From assembly GCF_030815085.1 (NCBI RefSeq), contig NZ_JAUSWG010000002.1: a DNA stretch of 64,000 nucleotides. One strand, 5' to 3'. Made by a program: the position numbers and the translations under genes. The stretch is from Paraclostridium ghonii (lineage in GTDB: Bacteria > Bacillota > Clostridia > Peptostreptococcales > Peptostreptococcaceae). Shown here piece by piece: positions 1 to 8,985 of the stretch; the stretch's first letter is position 1; every line of letters begins with the position of its first letter. The notes beneath the pieces were generated by a model. It saw only the letters and a list, made by a program, of their open reading frames with translations. It was not told where the DNA came from and did no database searches.

Positions 1-239
1 TAAAGTATATCTTCTTTATCTTTGCAAATAGATAAAATATCTTTTATTTCTAAAATTGAAAACTCTAGATTTCTTAATTCTAGTATCAATATAGCCTTTT
101 TATAGTCTTCTTCATTATAATATCTATATCCATTGTTACTATCTCTATATGATGGAACAAGTATGTATTCTTCGTCATAGTATCTGAGTGTTTTAGTCGA
201 TATTTGAGTTAGTTTCGAAAATTCTCCTATTTTATACAT
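1..239 (-). CDS. MerR-family transcriptional regulator (partial, C-terminus off window)
   Basis: The start codon is at 239 and the frame stays open to the window edge, so only the N-terminal 79 or so residues are visible. They begin MYKIGEFSKLTQIS and continue with TKTLRYYDEE and NGYRYYNEED. This is the classic MerR winged-helix DNA-binding domain, with its Lys-Thr-Leu-Arg-Tyr-Tyr helix and the Gly-Tyr-Arg-Tyr-Tyr wing. The following stretch (LEFSILEIKDIL) matches the usual second helix-turn-helix segment. The effector domain is missing, so the inducer cannot be inferred. There is no convincing regulatory link to the helicase gene downstream of its start. Confidence 0.85.
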   Translation of the reverse strand, partial: MYKIGEFSKLTQISTKTLRYYDEEYILVPSYRDSNNGYRYYNEEDYKKAILILELRNLEFSILEIKDILSICKDKEDIL

Positions 240-584
240 TATTCACCGCCTAATTTTATTATAAACCTTCCCTTGCACTAGAAAGTCAATAGTATATTTT
301 AATATAAAAATAGATATACTTTTAATCTACCAATATTTTTAGCTATTTTCCACTCTTATTTGTCACACAATTATCTAACATAGCCTATTTATTTAATTAT
401 TTCATAGTAATAACTTTTCATTACTTATAATTATAGACTAACTTTTTATTTCTTCGAATATTTTTATATAGACTTATTAGTAAAAAATTTACTTTATATT
501 AATCTCTTACAATGAATTCCAATATAAAAAAACCATATTGACTATTATATCAATATAGTTTTCATAGATGTTCCTAAGTTTACT
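240..584. other. intergenic region, no gene seen
   Basis: This A+T-rich stretch separates the MerR gene from the end of the helicase gene. No open frame with a credible ribosome binding site was found. The only structure seen is a hairpin at its right end, described separately as the helicase terminator. The MerR promoter should lie just right of 239. Confidence 0.6.
525..560 (-). terminator. intrinsic terminator of the SF1 helicase gene
   Basis: On the minus strand an 11-bp stem (arms 550-560 and 531-541, one G-U pair) is followed by a run of seven T. It lies about 25 bases past the helicase stop codon. Confidence 0.65.
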
Positions 585-3500
585 TCATACAATCTCATAA
601 TTAGTATATTTCTTTAATATAGCACTCGAACTACTTCCTTTAGAATCTAAACATGCTCTTGAACCAAAAACTAAAAATACATCTTTTGCTCTTGATACTG
701 CTACATTCATTAAACTATCATTATGATTTATAAAAAAGCAACCATCATTATCTCCATATACAGTAGATAAAATTATTACCTTTCTTTCAGCCCCTTGAAA
801 GGTATGAACAGTTCCTACCGAGATATTTTTTGATACTTTTCCTAAATATTTTCCCAATTGATTTTTTAATATTTCTACCTGAGCCTTAAATGGAGTAATT
901 ATAGCTATTATTTCATTCTCCTTTATATCGCCACTGTTCTTATATGAGTTTATTATTACTTTATAATTTCGATCTATCCACTTAGCAATTTCTTCAGCTT
1001 CTGTTTTATTAATTCTACTACATCCTTTTTTCTCAGATGTACTTACTTTAATATTTTTATACCCCCTATGAGGATATTTCTTAATAGAATATTTCTTATC
1101 TTCACTTCCATTACCTCTACAAGGTTTCAACCTACCTTTATATACTAATTCATTACAATATGCAATTATTTCGTTATAACATCTTCTATGTTCACTTAAA
1201 AATAATCCTTTTTCATACTTATCATATTTACATGAGTTAACTGCAACCTTCATCACACTTGACTGTGAACAGTTTTGTCCAGTTTCCTTTAGTCTCTCAA
1301 AACTTAAATCTTGATTTACGACATTATTTTTTATTGCTAATGATTCATCTAAGGCTGCAGTTATTCCCCAAACTGGCGGTATTTGTTTTTCATCTCCTAC
1401 TACGATAGCCTTTTTAGCAAGTGCAAAAGATGCTGCAGCATCTTCGGGTGAAACTTGACCTGCCTCGTCTACTATTAATAAATCAATAAAATTATATAAG
1501 TAATTATCTATTTTTTCATTTTTATTATAAATCTTAAATTGTACTGGAAGCATAAAAAATGTCATTACCATACATGGTGTAATCATTGCCAGCCTATGAT
1601 ACAGAGATGATATAACATTAGAATAAGTTGTACCTCTTTGCTTATCTGTCAAATAATCCTCTTTAAGAAGCCATCTACATTCAAAATAATGGACTGCTAA
1701 CCAGAATTCTATATATCTTACATTAGTATCTAAATAATCATTTACTTTTAATATAGAACATTCATTTATATATTTATTGATTTTGCTTTCACTTTCATTA
1801 TTATATTTTAATAGTTCTAAAAAACTTAATTTAATTTTTTCTTGAAGAACTTTTAAACGATTTAATTCATTTTCACTATTTTCTATGCTTTTTTTTATTA
1901 TTTTTACTTCTTCATTATAATAAATTTTTTCTTTGTTTAAATGATTAATTAAGCTAGCATAATAAGTATAAATATCATCTATAGAGTTAATATTATCCAT
2001 AAGTTCATATTCATACGACTCTATATAAATATGTAAGTGAATTTTTATTTTTTGTTTAAAAACTTTAAATTTGCTCAACAGCCTAACATACCAAGGCAAC
2101 TTTAAATATATATCTCCCCATTCTGTTGTTCTCTTTCTATACTCAGCTATTTTATTTTCATTTATCTCTAACCTATATTTAAAATCATCTATCTTATTGT
2201 TACTTTGTAATATTTTATCATTTATATTTTCAATATGTTTATTTAATGTTACTTCACCGATTACATATCTTAAGTCTTGTAATCCTTGTATAACTTTATT
2301 CTTTGTTCTATCAATATTAATAATTTCGTCATGCAATATCTTTTTACATACAGATATATTCTTAATTTCTCTACCAAAATATTTTGATGCATTAAACAAC
2401 ATCTTCTCTTCTGATTTAACTATATTTTCACTAGAATCTATATCTTCTACAAACAAATCACATCTATTGCTAGTACACTGATATCCCTTTTTAACAGATT
2501 CATCTTTCTTTGTACTTGATGGAAAATAAGTTGCAAAACTATTGATACCTTCAATCCAACGCATTTCTAGATTTTTAATCCCTTTTGGCAAAATACTACC
2601 AAATGAGTCTATAATATTAGTTACAGCTTGATTATTAGTAGATGATGCAACTACCACTGGAGCTTTTTCTTCTTTTATGGCACTCTTAACATATAAATCT
2701 GCCACTATAGACTGTAACAAAGTAGTCTTTCCTGTTCCTGGAGGTCCACTTATAGCCAATAACTCTCCATCTTTTATTTCTGAAAAGTGATTAAGTGCCT
2801 CCCTCTGTGATTCAGAAAGAGGATACTCACCTCCCATTTGACCCTTATGTTCTTTCATCTTTAAATAAGAATCATTCGGTATTAATTTAAAAGATTTTTC
2901 AATACTAGGAGTTACAAACTTTTCATATAATAATTTAGGAGTATTGTTTACTAACATATCTTTATATAAAGCTTCAATATGAAAAGATGCATTTACTGTC
3001 TCATCTAAAATAATATATACATTTTCTTCAAGTTCAATATTTTCATTATTAAAATTTAATATATTATCATCATATTTAGATTTGACAACATACTCATAGA
3101 AATTTTTTGTATAATTAAAATAATCTTTCCAACTTTCTATTTGTTCTCTTTTCCCAGTACTTTTCGATAGAAAATTATCAATATCTTCTACATTTCCTAA
3201 ACTTAATTGCGGTTCTATCATAGGAGATAAAAATTCTCTAGGTATACATGGGTGTTTTTCACTCACACTTAAATTTCCATCTTTATCAATACTTGCTGGT
3301 ATATATAATATACCGGTTAAACTTTCTATCCTATTATCTACTACTCTTGTATCTGTAAATTTAATTTTTATAACCTTCGATATTATTATTACATTTATGC
3401 TTTTATCTTTTGAATTTCTCTTTTCCTTTATAGCTAATTGCAGTTTACTTACAATATCTAAATCAATAGTCCCTCTATGTAAATCTTCCGTATTAATAAT

Positions 3501-3593
3501 CTCATATTTACTATCCAAATTTTTTATATCGATAACACCTTGATTTTTTGCAATTAAAGCACTTATAAAATATCTCGTCATGTTGTTAATCAT
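585..3593 (-). CDS. large superfamily 1 (DNA2/NAM7-like) helicase, AAA_11/AAA_12 type
   Basis: A 1002-residue protein with the two halves of an SF1 helicase. The Q-like motif SESQREAL precedes the Walker A loop GPPGTGKTTLL near residue 285. A long charged, coiled-coil-prone insertion of roughly 300 residues follows. Walker B is LLIVDEAGQ, with the motif III region VVGDEKQIPPVW. The C-terminal RecA domain holds IAIITPFKAQV, GTVHTFQGAER and MNVAVSRAKD (motifs IV-VI). The order and the TFQG signature fit the Upf1/Dna2/NAM7 branch. The N-terminal 250 residues have no domain I can name. The gene stands alone with its own terminator. Stand-alone helicases of this architecture are often found among mobile or defence genes, but nothing in the neighbourhood proves that here. 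Confidence 0.85.
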   Translation of the reverse strand: MINNMTRYFISALIAKNQGVIDIKNLDSKYEIINTEDLHRGTIDLDIVSKLQLAIKEKRNSKDKSINVIIISKVIKIKFTDTRVVDNRIESLTGILYIPASIDKDGNLSVSEKHPCIPREFLSPMIEPQLSLGNVEDIDNFLSKSTGKREQIESWKDYFNYTKNFYEYVVKSKYDDNILNFNNENIELEENVYIILDETVNASFHIEALYKDMLVNNTPKLLYEKFVTPSIEKSFKLIPNDSYLKMKEHKGQMGGEYPLSESQREALNHFSEIKDGELLAISGPPGTGKTTLLQSIVADLYVKSAIKEEKAPVVVASSTNNQAVTNIIDSFGSILPKGIKNLEMRWIEGINSFATYFPSSTKKDESVKKGYQCTSNRCDLFVEDIDSSENIVKSEEKMLFNASKYFGREIKNISVCKKILHDEIINIDRTKNKVIQGLQDLRYVIGEVTLNKHIENINDKILQSNNKIDDFKYRLEINENKIAEYRKRTTEWGDIYLKLPWYVRLLSKFKVFKQKIKIHLHIYIESYEYELMDNINSIDDIYTYYASLINHLNKEKIYYNEEVKIIKKSIENSENELNRLKVLQEKIKLSFLELLKYNNESESKINKYINECSILKVNDYLDTNVRYIEFWLAVHYFECRWLLKEDYLTDKQRGTTYSNVISSLYHRLAMITPCMVMTFFMLPVQFKIYNKNEKIDNYLYNFIDLLIVDEAGQVSPEDAAASFALAKKAIVVGDEKQIPPVWGITAALDESLAIKNNVVNQDLSFERLKETGQNCSQSSVMKVAVNSCKYDKYEKGLFLSEHRRCYNEIIAYCNELVYKGRLKPCRGNGSEDKKYSIKKYPHRGYKNIKVSTSEKKGCSRINKTEAEEIAKWIDRNYKVIINSYKNSGDIKENEIIAIITPFKAQVEILKNQLGKYLGKVSKNISVGTVHTFQGAERKVIILSTVYGDNDGCFFINHNDSLMNVAVSRAKDVFLVFGSRACLDSKGSSSSAILKKYTNYEIV

Positions 3594-3681
3594 TTATTAC
3601 GCCCCATTTTAATTTTATTTTATTTTATTTATACTTTAACATCTTATTACAATTTTTTTCCATATATTTCATTTATAACAT

Positions 3682-3714
3682 AAATAAAAAATACATTGAT
3701 AAAATTATCAATGC
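3682..3714 (-). terminator. terminator of the radical SAM gene
   Basis: Minus-strand stem CATTGATAA/TTATCAATG (3694-3713) followed by TATTTTTT. It lies about 170 bases beyond the stop of the radical SAM gene, in the 290-base gap before the helicase gene. Nothing else is seen in that gap. Confidence 0.55.
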
Positions 3715-3884
3715 GTTTTTCATAGATTTCAATGGTCGATACTATTCACAATAATCATACTCACAATTTTATTTTACAATTACCCCCATAAATTTTCCCC
3801 AATAAATGTACACGAATACAAAATGCTTGTTGGTATTAATTATATATAGTATAAAGTAATTACAAAACTCTTCTTCTTAACCAT

Positions 3885-5144
3885 TTAATATAATTTTATC
3901 TTGTTAGGCCATGGATTATTTTGCGCAATGCTCCATGTCTTATCAATATATTGAGAAGTATAAATTTGCTCTACTACATGAAAATAATAAGAACCTTTTG
4001 TAGTAACTTTATATCCAGATTCATCTTCCTTCAATAAATTCATTTTTTTCGCTAAACTCAATTCAAATCTATAGTCTTTACTTAGCTCACTATCAAACAT
4101 CTTTTTATAAAGTTCTTTATCTAAATTCATATTATAAACATTCCAAAATAACCAATAAGATTTTCTTGAAAATTTAGTGAAGTTTAACACCAATGCACAA
4201 GCAAATTCATTTTTATTTATTACATTTATATATTCTTCAACCGAGAAAGTGTTTAATCTAAACTTATCATCAAATAATGATGCAGCTCCTGGCCCTAATC
4301 CTATAAAATTTTCTCTAGTTATGGAAGAGTATTTTTCTGTATCAGGCTTAGCAAAAGTCCATACAGAGGTTCTTTCTAAGCCTATTTTCTCTGCCATATT
4401 TACAAGTTCAAAAAGCATTTTTTTCTTTTCATTAGCAGATAGTGGTTTTCTTTTGTTGTTAGCATAAGAAAAATCAATAAATGGATATGTAGAAATTTGA
4501 GTCGCTCCAATTTTAAAAGCCAATGCTACATCTTCTTTTAAATCTTCTATGCTTTGATTAGGTATTCCAAATATTAAATCTATATCTATGGTTTGAAATC
4601 CCACTTCTTTGATTAACTTTATTTTTTCTACTTCATTATTTTCTTTTCTTCCTAAACTTTTTAAACAATTTTTATTAAATGATTGAATTCCAACACTTAT
4701 CATATTAAATCCTAAACTTTTTAACTTATTCAATAATCTTAAATTTATATTACTTGGATGTAATTCTATAGCTAAACTACCTTTTAGATTGAAGTTTTCT
4801 TTTACAGTAACTATAATTTCTTCAAGGAATTCTATAAGTAAGGCGGGCGTTCCGCCTCCAAAATATAAAGATGTTATATCCTGCTTTTTATATCTTATAT
4901 TGGCTAGTTTTATCTCTTTTAATAGAGCTTTTTTATATTCAAAAGCCTTCTTTTCGTCATATAACACTTTATTGTATGGACAAAAAGAACATATACTTTT
5001 GCAAAATGGTATATGTATATATAATCCTAAATTATCTTTATTGTTTAAATTCACATAATCTAAATCATTATTATCGGTGCATTTTACAAATTCAAATGGC
5101 TTAAAGTTCCTGTTTAATATCGGTCTTAAAATATTAGTCAGCAT
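3885..5144 (-). CDS. radical SAM protein, HemN/HemW (coproporphyrinogen III oxidase-like) family
   Basis: A 419-residue protein. The segment LYIHIPFCKSICSFC carries the radical SAM cluster cysteines C48, C52 and C55 in the CxxxCxxC pattern typical of HemN/HemW. The GGGTP glycine motif, the GIQSF segment and DLIFGIPNQS are all family hallmarks. HemN-family members include coproporphyrinogen dehydrogenase, the haem chaperone HemW and anaerobic haem-degrading ChuW-like enzymes; the sequence alone does not choose among them. A 45-residue extension precedes the SAM domain, which is unlike housekeeping HemW. Start ATG follows AGAGGAGAAACC. A terminator-like hairpin lies in its upstream region (5223-5259), suggesting possible control by premature termination. 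Confidence 0.85.
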   Translation of the reverse strand: MLTNILRPILNRNFKPFEFVKCTDNNDLDYVNLNNKDNLGLYIHIPFCKSICSFCPYNKVLYDEKKAFEYKKALLKEIKLANIRYKKQDITSLYFGGGTPALLIEFLEEIIVTVKENFNLKGSLAIELHPSNINLRLLNKLKSLGFNMISVGIQSFNKNCLKSLGRKENNEVEKIKLIKEVGFQTIDIDLIFGIPNQSIEDLKEDVALAFKIGATQISTYPFIDFSYANNKRKPLSANEKKKMLFELVNMAEKIGLERTSVWTFAKPDTEKYSSITRENFIGLGPGAASLFDDKFRLNTFSVEEYINVINKNEFACALVLNFTKFSRKSYWLFWNVYNMNLDKELYKKMFDSELSKDYRFELSLAKKMNLLKEDESGYKVTTKGSYYFHVVEQIYTSQYIDKTWSIAQNNPWPNKIKLY

Positions 5145-5222
5145 GGTTTCTCCTCTTATACAAATTTTAGATATGTATTTATGTAAATTTTTTACAATTA
5201 TATCTCTATATTTTAGAATAAC

Positions 5223-5259
5223 ATAAAAAGAACCGCTAGACTATAAACTTAGCAGTTCT
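5223..5259 (-). terminator. orphan terminator upstream of the radical SAM gene
   Basis: A 10-bp stem (arms 5250-5259 and 5229-5238, with one G-U pair on the minus strand) followed by five T. No minus-strand gene ends here, so it is a candidate attenuator for the gene starting at 5144. Confidence 0.55.
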
Positions 5260-5443
5260 CTTATCCATATTTCCGTTGATTTAAATGGTGAATTCGATTC
5301 TCAAAACTTATAACATGATTTAGTATTTATTGGAATACCTATCTAGATTATGCTAAAATACAATAGAAATTAGTAGATATATATAATAATCTTTTTAAAT
5401 TATATGTAACCTATTTGGCATATAAATCATATTATTATTATAT

Positions 5444-5485
5444 ACTAGCCTCTTGTCATAAAATTTATATGGCTAGTTTTTTATT
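5444..5485 (+). terminator. orphan terminator upstream of the glycosyltransferase-like gene
   Basis: Arms ACTAGCC (5444-5450) and GGCTAGT (5471-5477) are followed by a T-run, about 30 bases before the ribosome binding site of the plus-strand gene at 5528. No plus-strand gene ends upstream. Confidence 0.5.
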
Positions 5486-5527
5486 AAAAATTTTTAGTTA
5501 TGTTTAATCCCATGGAGGTTACTTTAA

Positions 5528-6247
5528 TTGAAAAAAAAATTAATTGTTACTATAAATTTTAATACAATGGATTTATCAAAAAATAGATTAACCAAAGAAT
5601 GGATAGATTATAGAATTGATTTGTTTATAAAGTACACTTATTTTAGCTTAATTAATCAAACTTATCAAGATTTTTTGGCATTAATTTACTATGATGTCAA
5701 TAGCCAAGATTTAGTTTTGGATGCTCTATCTAAATATCCTAAACTTGCTGATAATATTATATTTAGACCTATGATTTCAACTATTGGATTTGAACAAATA
5801 TGTGAAGATGATTTTGTGAAAGAATCCATAGTTGGATATGACTATTTATATTTAGTTCCTTTTGATTCTGATAATCTAATGCATCCTCAATATCTTCAAA
5901 AACTAATAGATTTTCAAATTAAATCAGACACTCAATGTATTATAAATAGAAATGTTTATATTTATGATATACCAACTGATACTATGCTTTCCTTTACTAC
6001 ACCTGATCATCATTGTGGCTTATATGCATTAATCTATGATGTTAATTCATACATTAATGGATTACGTTATAAATATGGAAATCATGGTGATGTAGTTCAT
6101 TTAACACATGAATACATTTTGCATGAATACGTTATGGTTCTAATACATGGAACCAATATTTTAAATTCATTATCTGCATACCAGGGAATTCCTAGAACAC
6201 CTGAAGATTTTAAAAATAAAGCTTTAAAAGATTTTAAATTACTATAA
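5528..6247 (+). CDS. putative rhamnosyltransferase-like glycosyltransferase
   Basis: A 239-residue soluble protein. It starts at a TTG codon nine bases after GGAGG. The segment YLVPFDSDNLMHPQYL carries a DxD-like motif (DSD) in the position where GT-A glycosyltransferases bind the metal and nucleotide sugar. The opening IVTINFNTMD and the conserved SLINQTYQDF segment resemble the family annotated as putative rhamnosyl transferase. No membrane segment or signal peptide is visible. The gene stands alone, with a bidirectional terminator behind it. The acceptor is unknown; cell-surface polysaccharide is an inference from the family only. Confidence 0.6.
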   Translation: MKKKLIVTINFNTMDLSKNRLTKEWIDYRIDLFIKYTYFSLINQTYQDFLALIYYDVNSQDLVLDALSKYPKLADNIIFRPMISTIGFEQICEDDFVKESIVGYDYLYLVPFDSDNLMHPQYLQKLIDFQIKSDTQCIINRNVYIYDIPTDTMLSFTTPDHHCGLYALIYDVNSYINGLRYKYGNHGDVVHLTHEYILHEYVMVLIHGTNILNSLSAYQGIPRTPEDFKNKALKDFKLL

Positions 6248-6278
6248 AAGTTCAAATTAGAAATATTTATTATTTTAT

Positions 6279-6313
6279 AGCCTATCTTTAGTATATTATT
6301 CTAAAGATAGGCT
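6279..6313. terminator. bidirectional terminator
   Basis: Perfect 13-bp inverted repeat AGCCTATCTTTAG/CTAAAGATAGGCT. It sits between the glycosyltransferase gene (plus) and the ybaK-like gene (minus) and can serve both. Confidence 0.7.
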
Positions 6314-6457
6314 TATCTATTGTACATGCACCATATAATATTAATATCATATATCATTCTAAAAATTATGCTTAAAATGTTTTTGGATATCTATTACTAT
6401 TTATTGAAAACTCATACTCTAGAATACCATACTTTTCGTAATCAAAAATGAATCACC

Positions 6458-6940
6458 CTATATACTAACCTTAATAACCTTATTATCTATGTAATCTAAA
6501 AACTTATTAAAATCATCTCCAGATATATTAAATGTCTCCGTATTTATAGCAGGGTGAAAATTAAGATTTTGACCATCTAATAACTCACTATCTACTAACA
6601 CTTCTACTTCACTATTTACATCATTTATAATACTAAATGGATTTACACTCCCAGGTGTTACCTTCATCAATTCATATAATCTTTCTGGTGAATTAAAAGA
6701 AAGTCTACTACTTCCAATTTGAGATCTTATCTCTTTTAAATCAACAGCTTTATCGTGTTTTACCACTACCAAATAATTAGTGCTTTTATTAGAGTTCTTT
6801 AAAAATAAGTTCTTACAATGATGCCCTGGCATATCCTTTGTAACTTTATAAAATTCATCAGCCGTAAACACTTCCTCATGCTCTAAAATTTTATATTTTA
6901 TATTCAGTTCATCTAATTTATTATATATTTCTTGCTTCAT
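6458..6940 (-). CDS. YbaK/ProX-type aminoacyl-tRNA deacylase
   Basis: A 160-residue single-domain protein. The segments HCKNLFLKN, VVVKHDKAVDLKEI and MKVTPGSVNPFSI match the YbaK/ProX family of trans-editing enzymes. These hydrolyse mischarged tRNA such as Ala-tRNA(Pro) or Cys-tRNA(Pro). The conserved Lys in the KNLFL motif and the GSVNPF loop line the substrate pocket in this family. The length is typical of the free-standing ProX (PrdX) group. The start is an ATG after an AGGGGGTAAGGT ribosome binding site. It is separated from the purine operon upstream by the giant palindrome at 7037-7174, so it is probably an independent unit. Confidence 0.85.
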   Translation of the reverse strand: MKQEIYNKLDELNIKYKILEHEEVFTADEFYKVTKDMPGHHCKNLFLKNSNKSTNYLVVVKHDKAVDLKEIRSQIGSSRLSFNSPERLYELMKVTPGSVNPFSIINDVNSEVEVLVDSELLDGQNLNFHPAINTETFNISGDDFNKFLDYIDNKVIKVSI

Positions 6941-7036
6941 ACCTTACCCCCTGTTGCATTATTATTAAGTATATTATTACATACATTTTTTAGTTCATCT
7001 ATAATTTTTTATTTATTATAATTTCCTAGGGCATAA

Positions 7037-7174
7037 AAAAATAGGTTGTCTCAAAACAGTCCGCGAAAGATAAAGATGTAAGTTTTAGCGACATTTACAA
7101 GCATGCACTATCGCTTGTATGGAGCAAAACTTGCATCTTTATCCAAAGCGTCCCACTTTAAAACAACCTATTTT
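7037..7174 (-). repeat. long palindromic element 1, also the end of the BMC/purine operon
   Basis: A 138-base near-perfect palindrome immediately after the stop codon of the Ade-family gene. The outer arms (AAAATAGGTTGT and its complement) and the middle arms (around GATAAAGATG) pair over about 50 bases. The tip has a core, TTTACAAGC-loop-GCTTGTA, flanked by unequal sides GCGACA and TGGAGC. On the minus strand the outer stem runs into seven T, so the element can work as a very large intrinsic terminator. The core is shared with element 2 at 12864-12994 while the arms are different. Confidence 0.8.
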
Positions 7175-7180
7175 AATAAT

Positions 7181-8983
7181 TTATAAAATTGGACTTAGCA
7201 CTTCAAAATTATTAACATCTATTAATCCCTTATCAGTAATCTTCCATTTAGGGCTAGTAGATAACGCTAAGAAAGATAAATGCATAAATGGAGCATGTAT
7301 CTTCCCACCTAAGTCCTTATTTACTACATTTTCTAGTAAATCAATTTTTTCACTTACTTCACTTCCAGTAAGCTCATCTGTAATAAGTCCACCTACATTT
7401 AATCTTAGTTCCTCTAATACTTTACCATTATTGACAACTACAATACCTCCACCCATTTCTATTACTTTATTAACTGCAACTACCATATCGTATATATTAG
7501 TTCCTACCACAATTATATTATGAGTGTCATGAGCAATACTTTCTGCAAATGCACCTTTTTTAAGTCCAAATCCATTGACAAAGGCCTTACCTATATTGTT
7601 ATTTCTTCCATATCTTTCGATACAGGCAATATGTAAAATATCTTCATTAACATCAGCTTCCACTATATTATTTCTAGTTTTTAGCTTAACTTTAATACAC
7701 TCAGTTAAATTTTGATCAGGTATTGCTTTTATACATCTAGCAACAACTTCTTTTTTATCACTTATAATACCTATATCTTTTTCATTTATCTTATTTATTT
7801 TAATAGAATTTTTAACACTATCAGGATAAGTATATTTAGGCAAATCTATCAATAACCTTTTATCAGAAGCTACAAGTTTCCCACCTATAAAAACTGCTTC
7901 TACATCCATATTATTTAAGTCATTAATTATTGCAATATCAGCAACTTTAGCTGGAGCTAATACCCCTCTATCTTCTAAATTAAAATAAGTTGCGGGATTT
8001 ATAGTTGCCATTTGTATAGCTTCAACAGGATTTATTCCTTCATTTATAGTTCTTTTTATTATTTCATTCATATGCCCTAGCTCTTGTAAGTCCTTTGCTA
8101 CCATATCATCTGTAGCTAATATACATCTTCTTGAATCTAAATTTTCTTCTGTTACTGCTGTTATACATTCTCCCATATTCTTTTGAGTTGAACCTTCTCT
8201 CATAAATACGTATACACCTTGTCTTAACTTTTCTATACATTCATGTTTAGTAGTTGTTTCATGACAAGAACATTTTCCCCCAGTACACACTATATGTGCA
8301 GCAAGTTCATTTGAAAATAGCTCTGGAGCATTACCATCTACTATTTTCCCTATACTTTTAGCATATGTGGTAGATGCTAATAAATCTGTTATTATTTCTG
8401 GGGTATTATTATACACATGTTTTGCATTGCTAAAGCCTTGAAGTTCTCCTATACCTATTATATTTTTATAATTTAACAAATCTTCCATATCCTTAGAATT
8501 AACATCAACTCCTGCTGTTTCAAGGCTAGGGCAGTCCGGAGTTAGTGCTGGAACTACAAACCTTACATAATTTGGAACGTGACTTGCTTCATCTGCCATA
8601 GCTTTCATCCCAACGCTACCTAATGCATTTCCTATTTCATGAGGATCTGCTATTAACGTCGTAGTTCCTGATGGTATAGAAAATCTAGAAAATTCGGTAA
8701 CTGTTAACATACTACTTTCAAAGTGCATATGTGAATCTATAAATCCTGGAGATAAATATTTGCCACAGACATCTACAACTATAGTGTTTTCCCCTATTAA
8801 ATTATCACAATCTCCTACCATTAATATATGATTTCCTTTTATAGCCATATCCCCTGTGTATATCTCTCTAGTTAATACATTTATAATATTACCACCATAC
8901 AGAACAATATCTGCATGGTGTTTATCACTCATAAGAGTATCTATTAACTCCTTATACTCCATTGCTTGTTTTATATATTTCAA
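7181..8983 (-). CDS. Ade-family amidohydrolase; candidate 4-aminoimidazole (or adenine) deaminase of the BMC
   Basis: A 600-residue protein clearly in the adenine deaminase (Ade) family: FIDSHMHFESSM (H85, H87), DPHEIGN, GELQGF (E180), SRRCILATDD (D292/D293) and a C-terminal FGLKKGAFAESIAHD domain. I chose the TTG at 8983, seven bases after GGGAGG, because the next upstream start overlaps the ribosome binding site. Two normally conserved sites differ. The usual Asp-Gly-His-x-Pro reads DGNAP (N218). The usual Asp-His-Glu reads CHE (C240-H241), in a Cys-rich segment GGKCSCHE. These changes, together with its place next to BMC shell genes and UbiD/UbiX, suggest a substrate other than adenine, possibly 4-aminoimidazole. 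Plain adenine to hypoxanthine conversion remains possible. It is the last gene of the operon. Confidence 0.85.
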   Translation of the reverse strand: MKYIKQAMEYKELIDTLMSDKHHADIVLYGGNIINVLTREIYTGDMAIKGNHILMVGDCDNLIGENTIVVDVCGKYLSPGFIDSHMHFESSMLTVTEFSRFSIPSGTTTLIADPHEIGNALGSVGMKAMADEASHVPNYVRFVVPALTPDCPSLETAGVDVNSKDMEDLLNYKNIIGIGELQGFSNAKHVYNNTPEIITDLLASTTYAKSIGKIVDGNAPELFSNELAAHIVCTGGKCSCHETTTKHECIEKLRQGVYVFMREGSTQKNMGECITAVTEENLDSRRCILATDDMVAKDLQELGHMNEIIKRTINEGINPVEAIQMATINPATYFNLEDRGVLAPAKVADIAIINDLNNMDVEAVFIGGKLVASDKRLLIDLPKYTYPDSVKNSIKINKINEKDIGIISDKKEVVARCIKAIPDQNLTECIKVKLKTRNNIVEADVNEDILHIACIERYGRNNNIGKAFVNGFGLKKGAFAESIAHDTHNIIVVGTNIYDMVVAVNKVIEMGGGIVVVNNGKVLEELRLNVGGLITDELTGSEVSEKIDLLENVVNKDLGGKIHAPFMHLSFLALSTSPKWKITDKGLIDVNNFEVLSPIL

Positions 8984-8985
8984 TT

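Larger units (their letters stand above)
5145..5527. other. divergent intergenic region with two outward-facing terminators
   Basis: This 383-base region lies between divergently transcribed genes. It contains a minus-strand terminator at 5223-5259 and a plus-strand terminator at 5444-5485, each lying upstream of the gene in its own direction. No open frame longer than a few codons with a ribosome binding site is visible between them. The middle (5260-5443) could hold promoters for two attenuated leaders or be the remnant of a lost gene. Confidence 0.5.

Noticed and set aside
5229..5330. Possible tRNA gene
   Set aside because: A GAATTCGATTC string resembles a T-arm, but no acceptor stem, D-arm or anticodon arm can be folded around it, and the hairpin next to it is a terminator.
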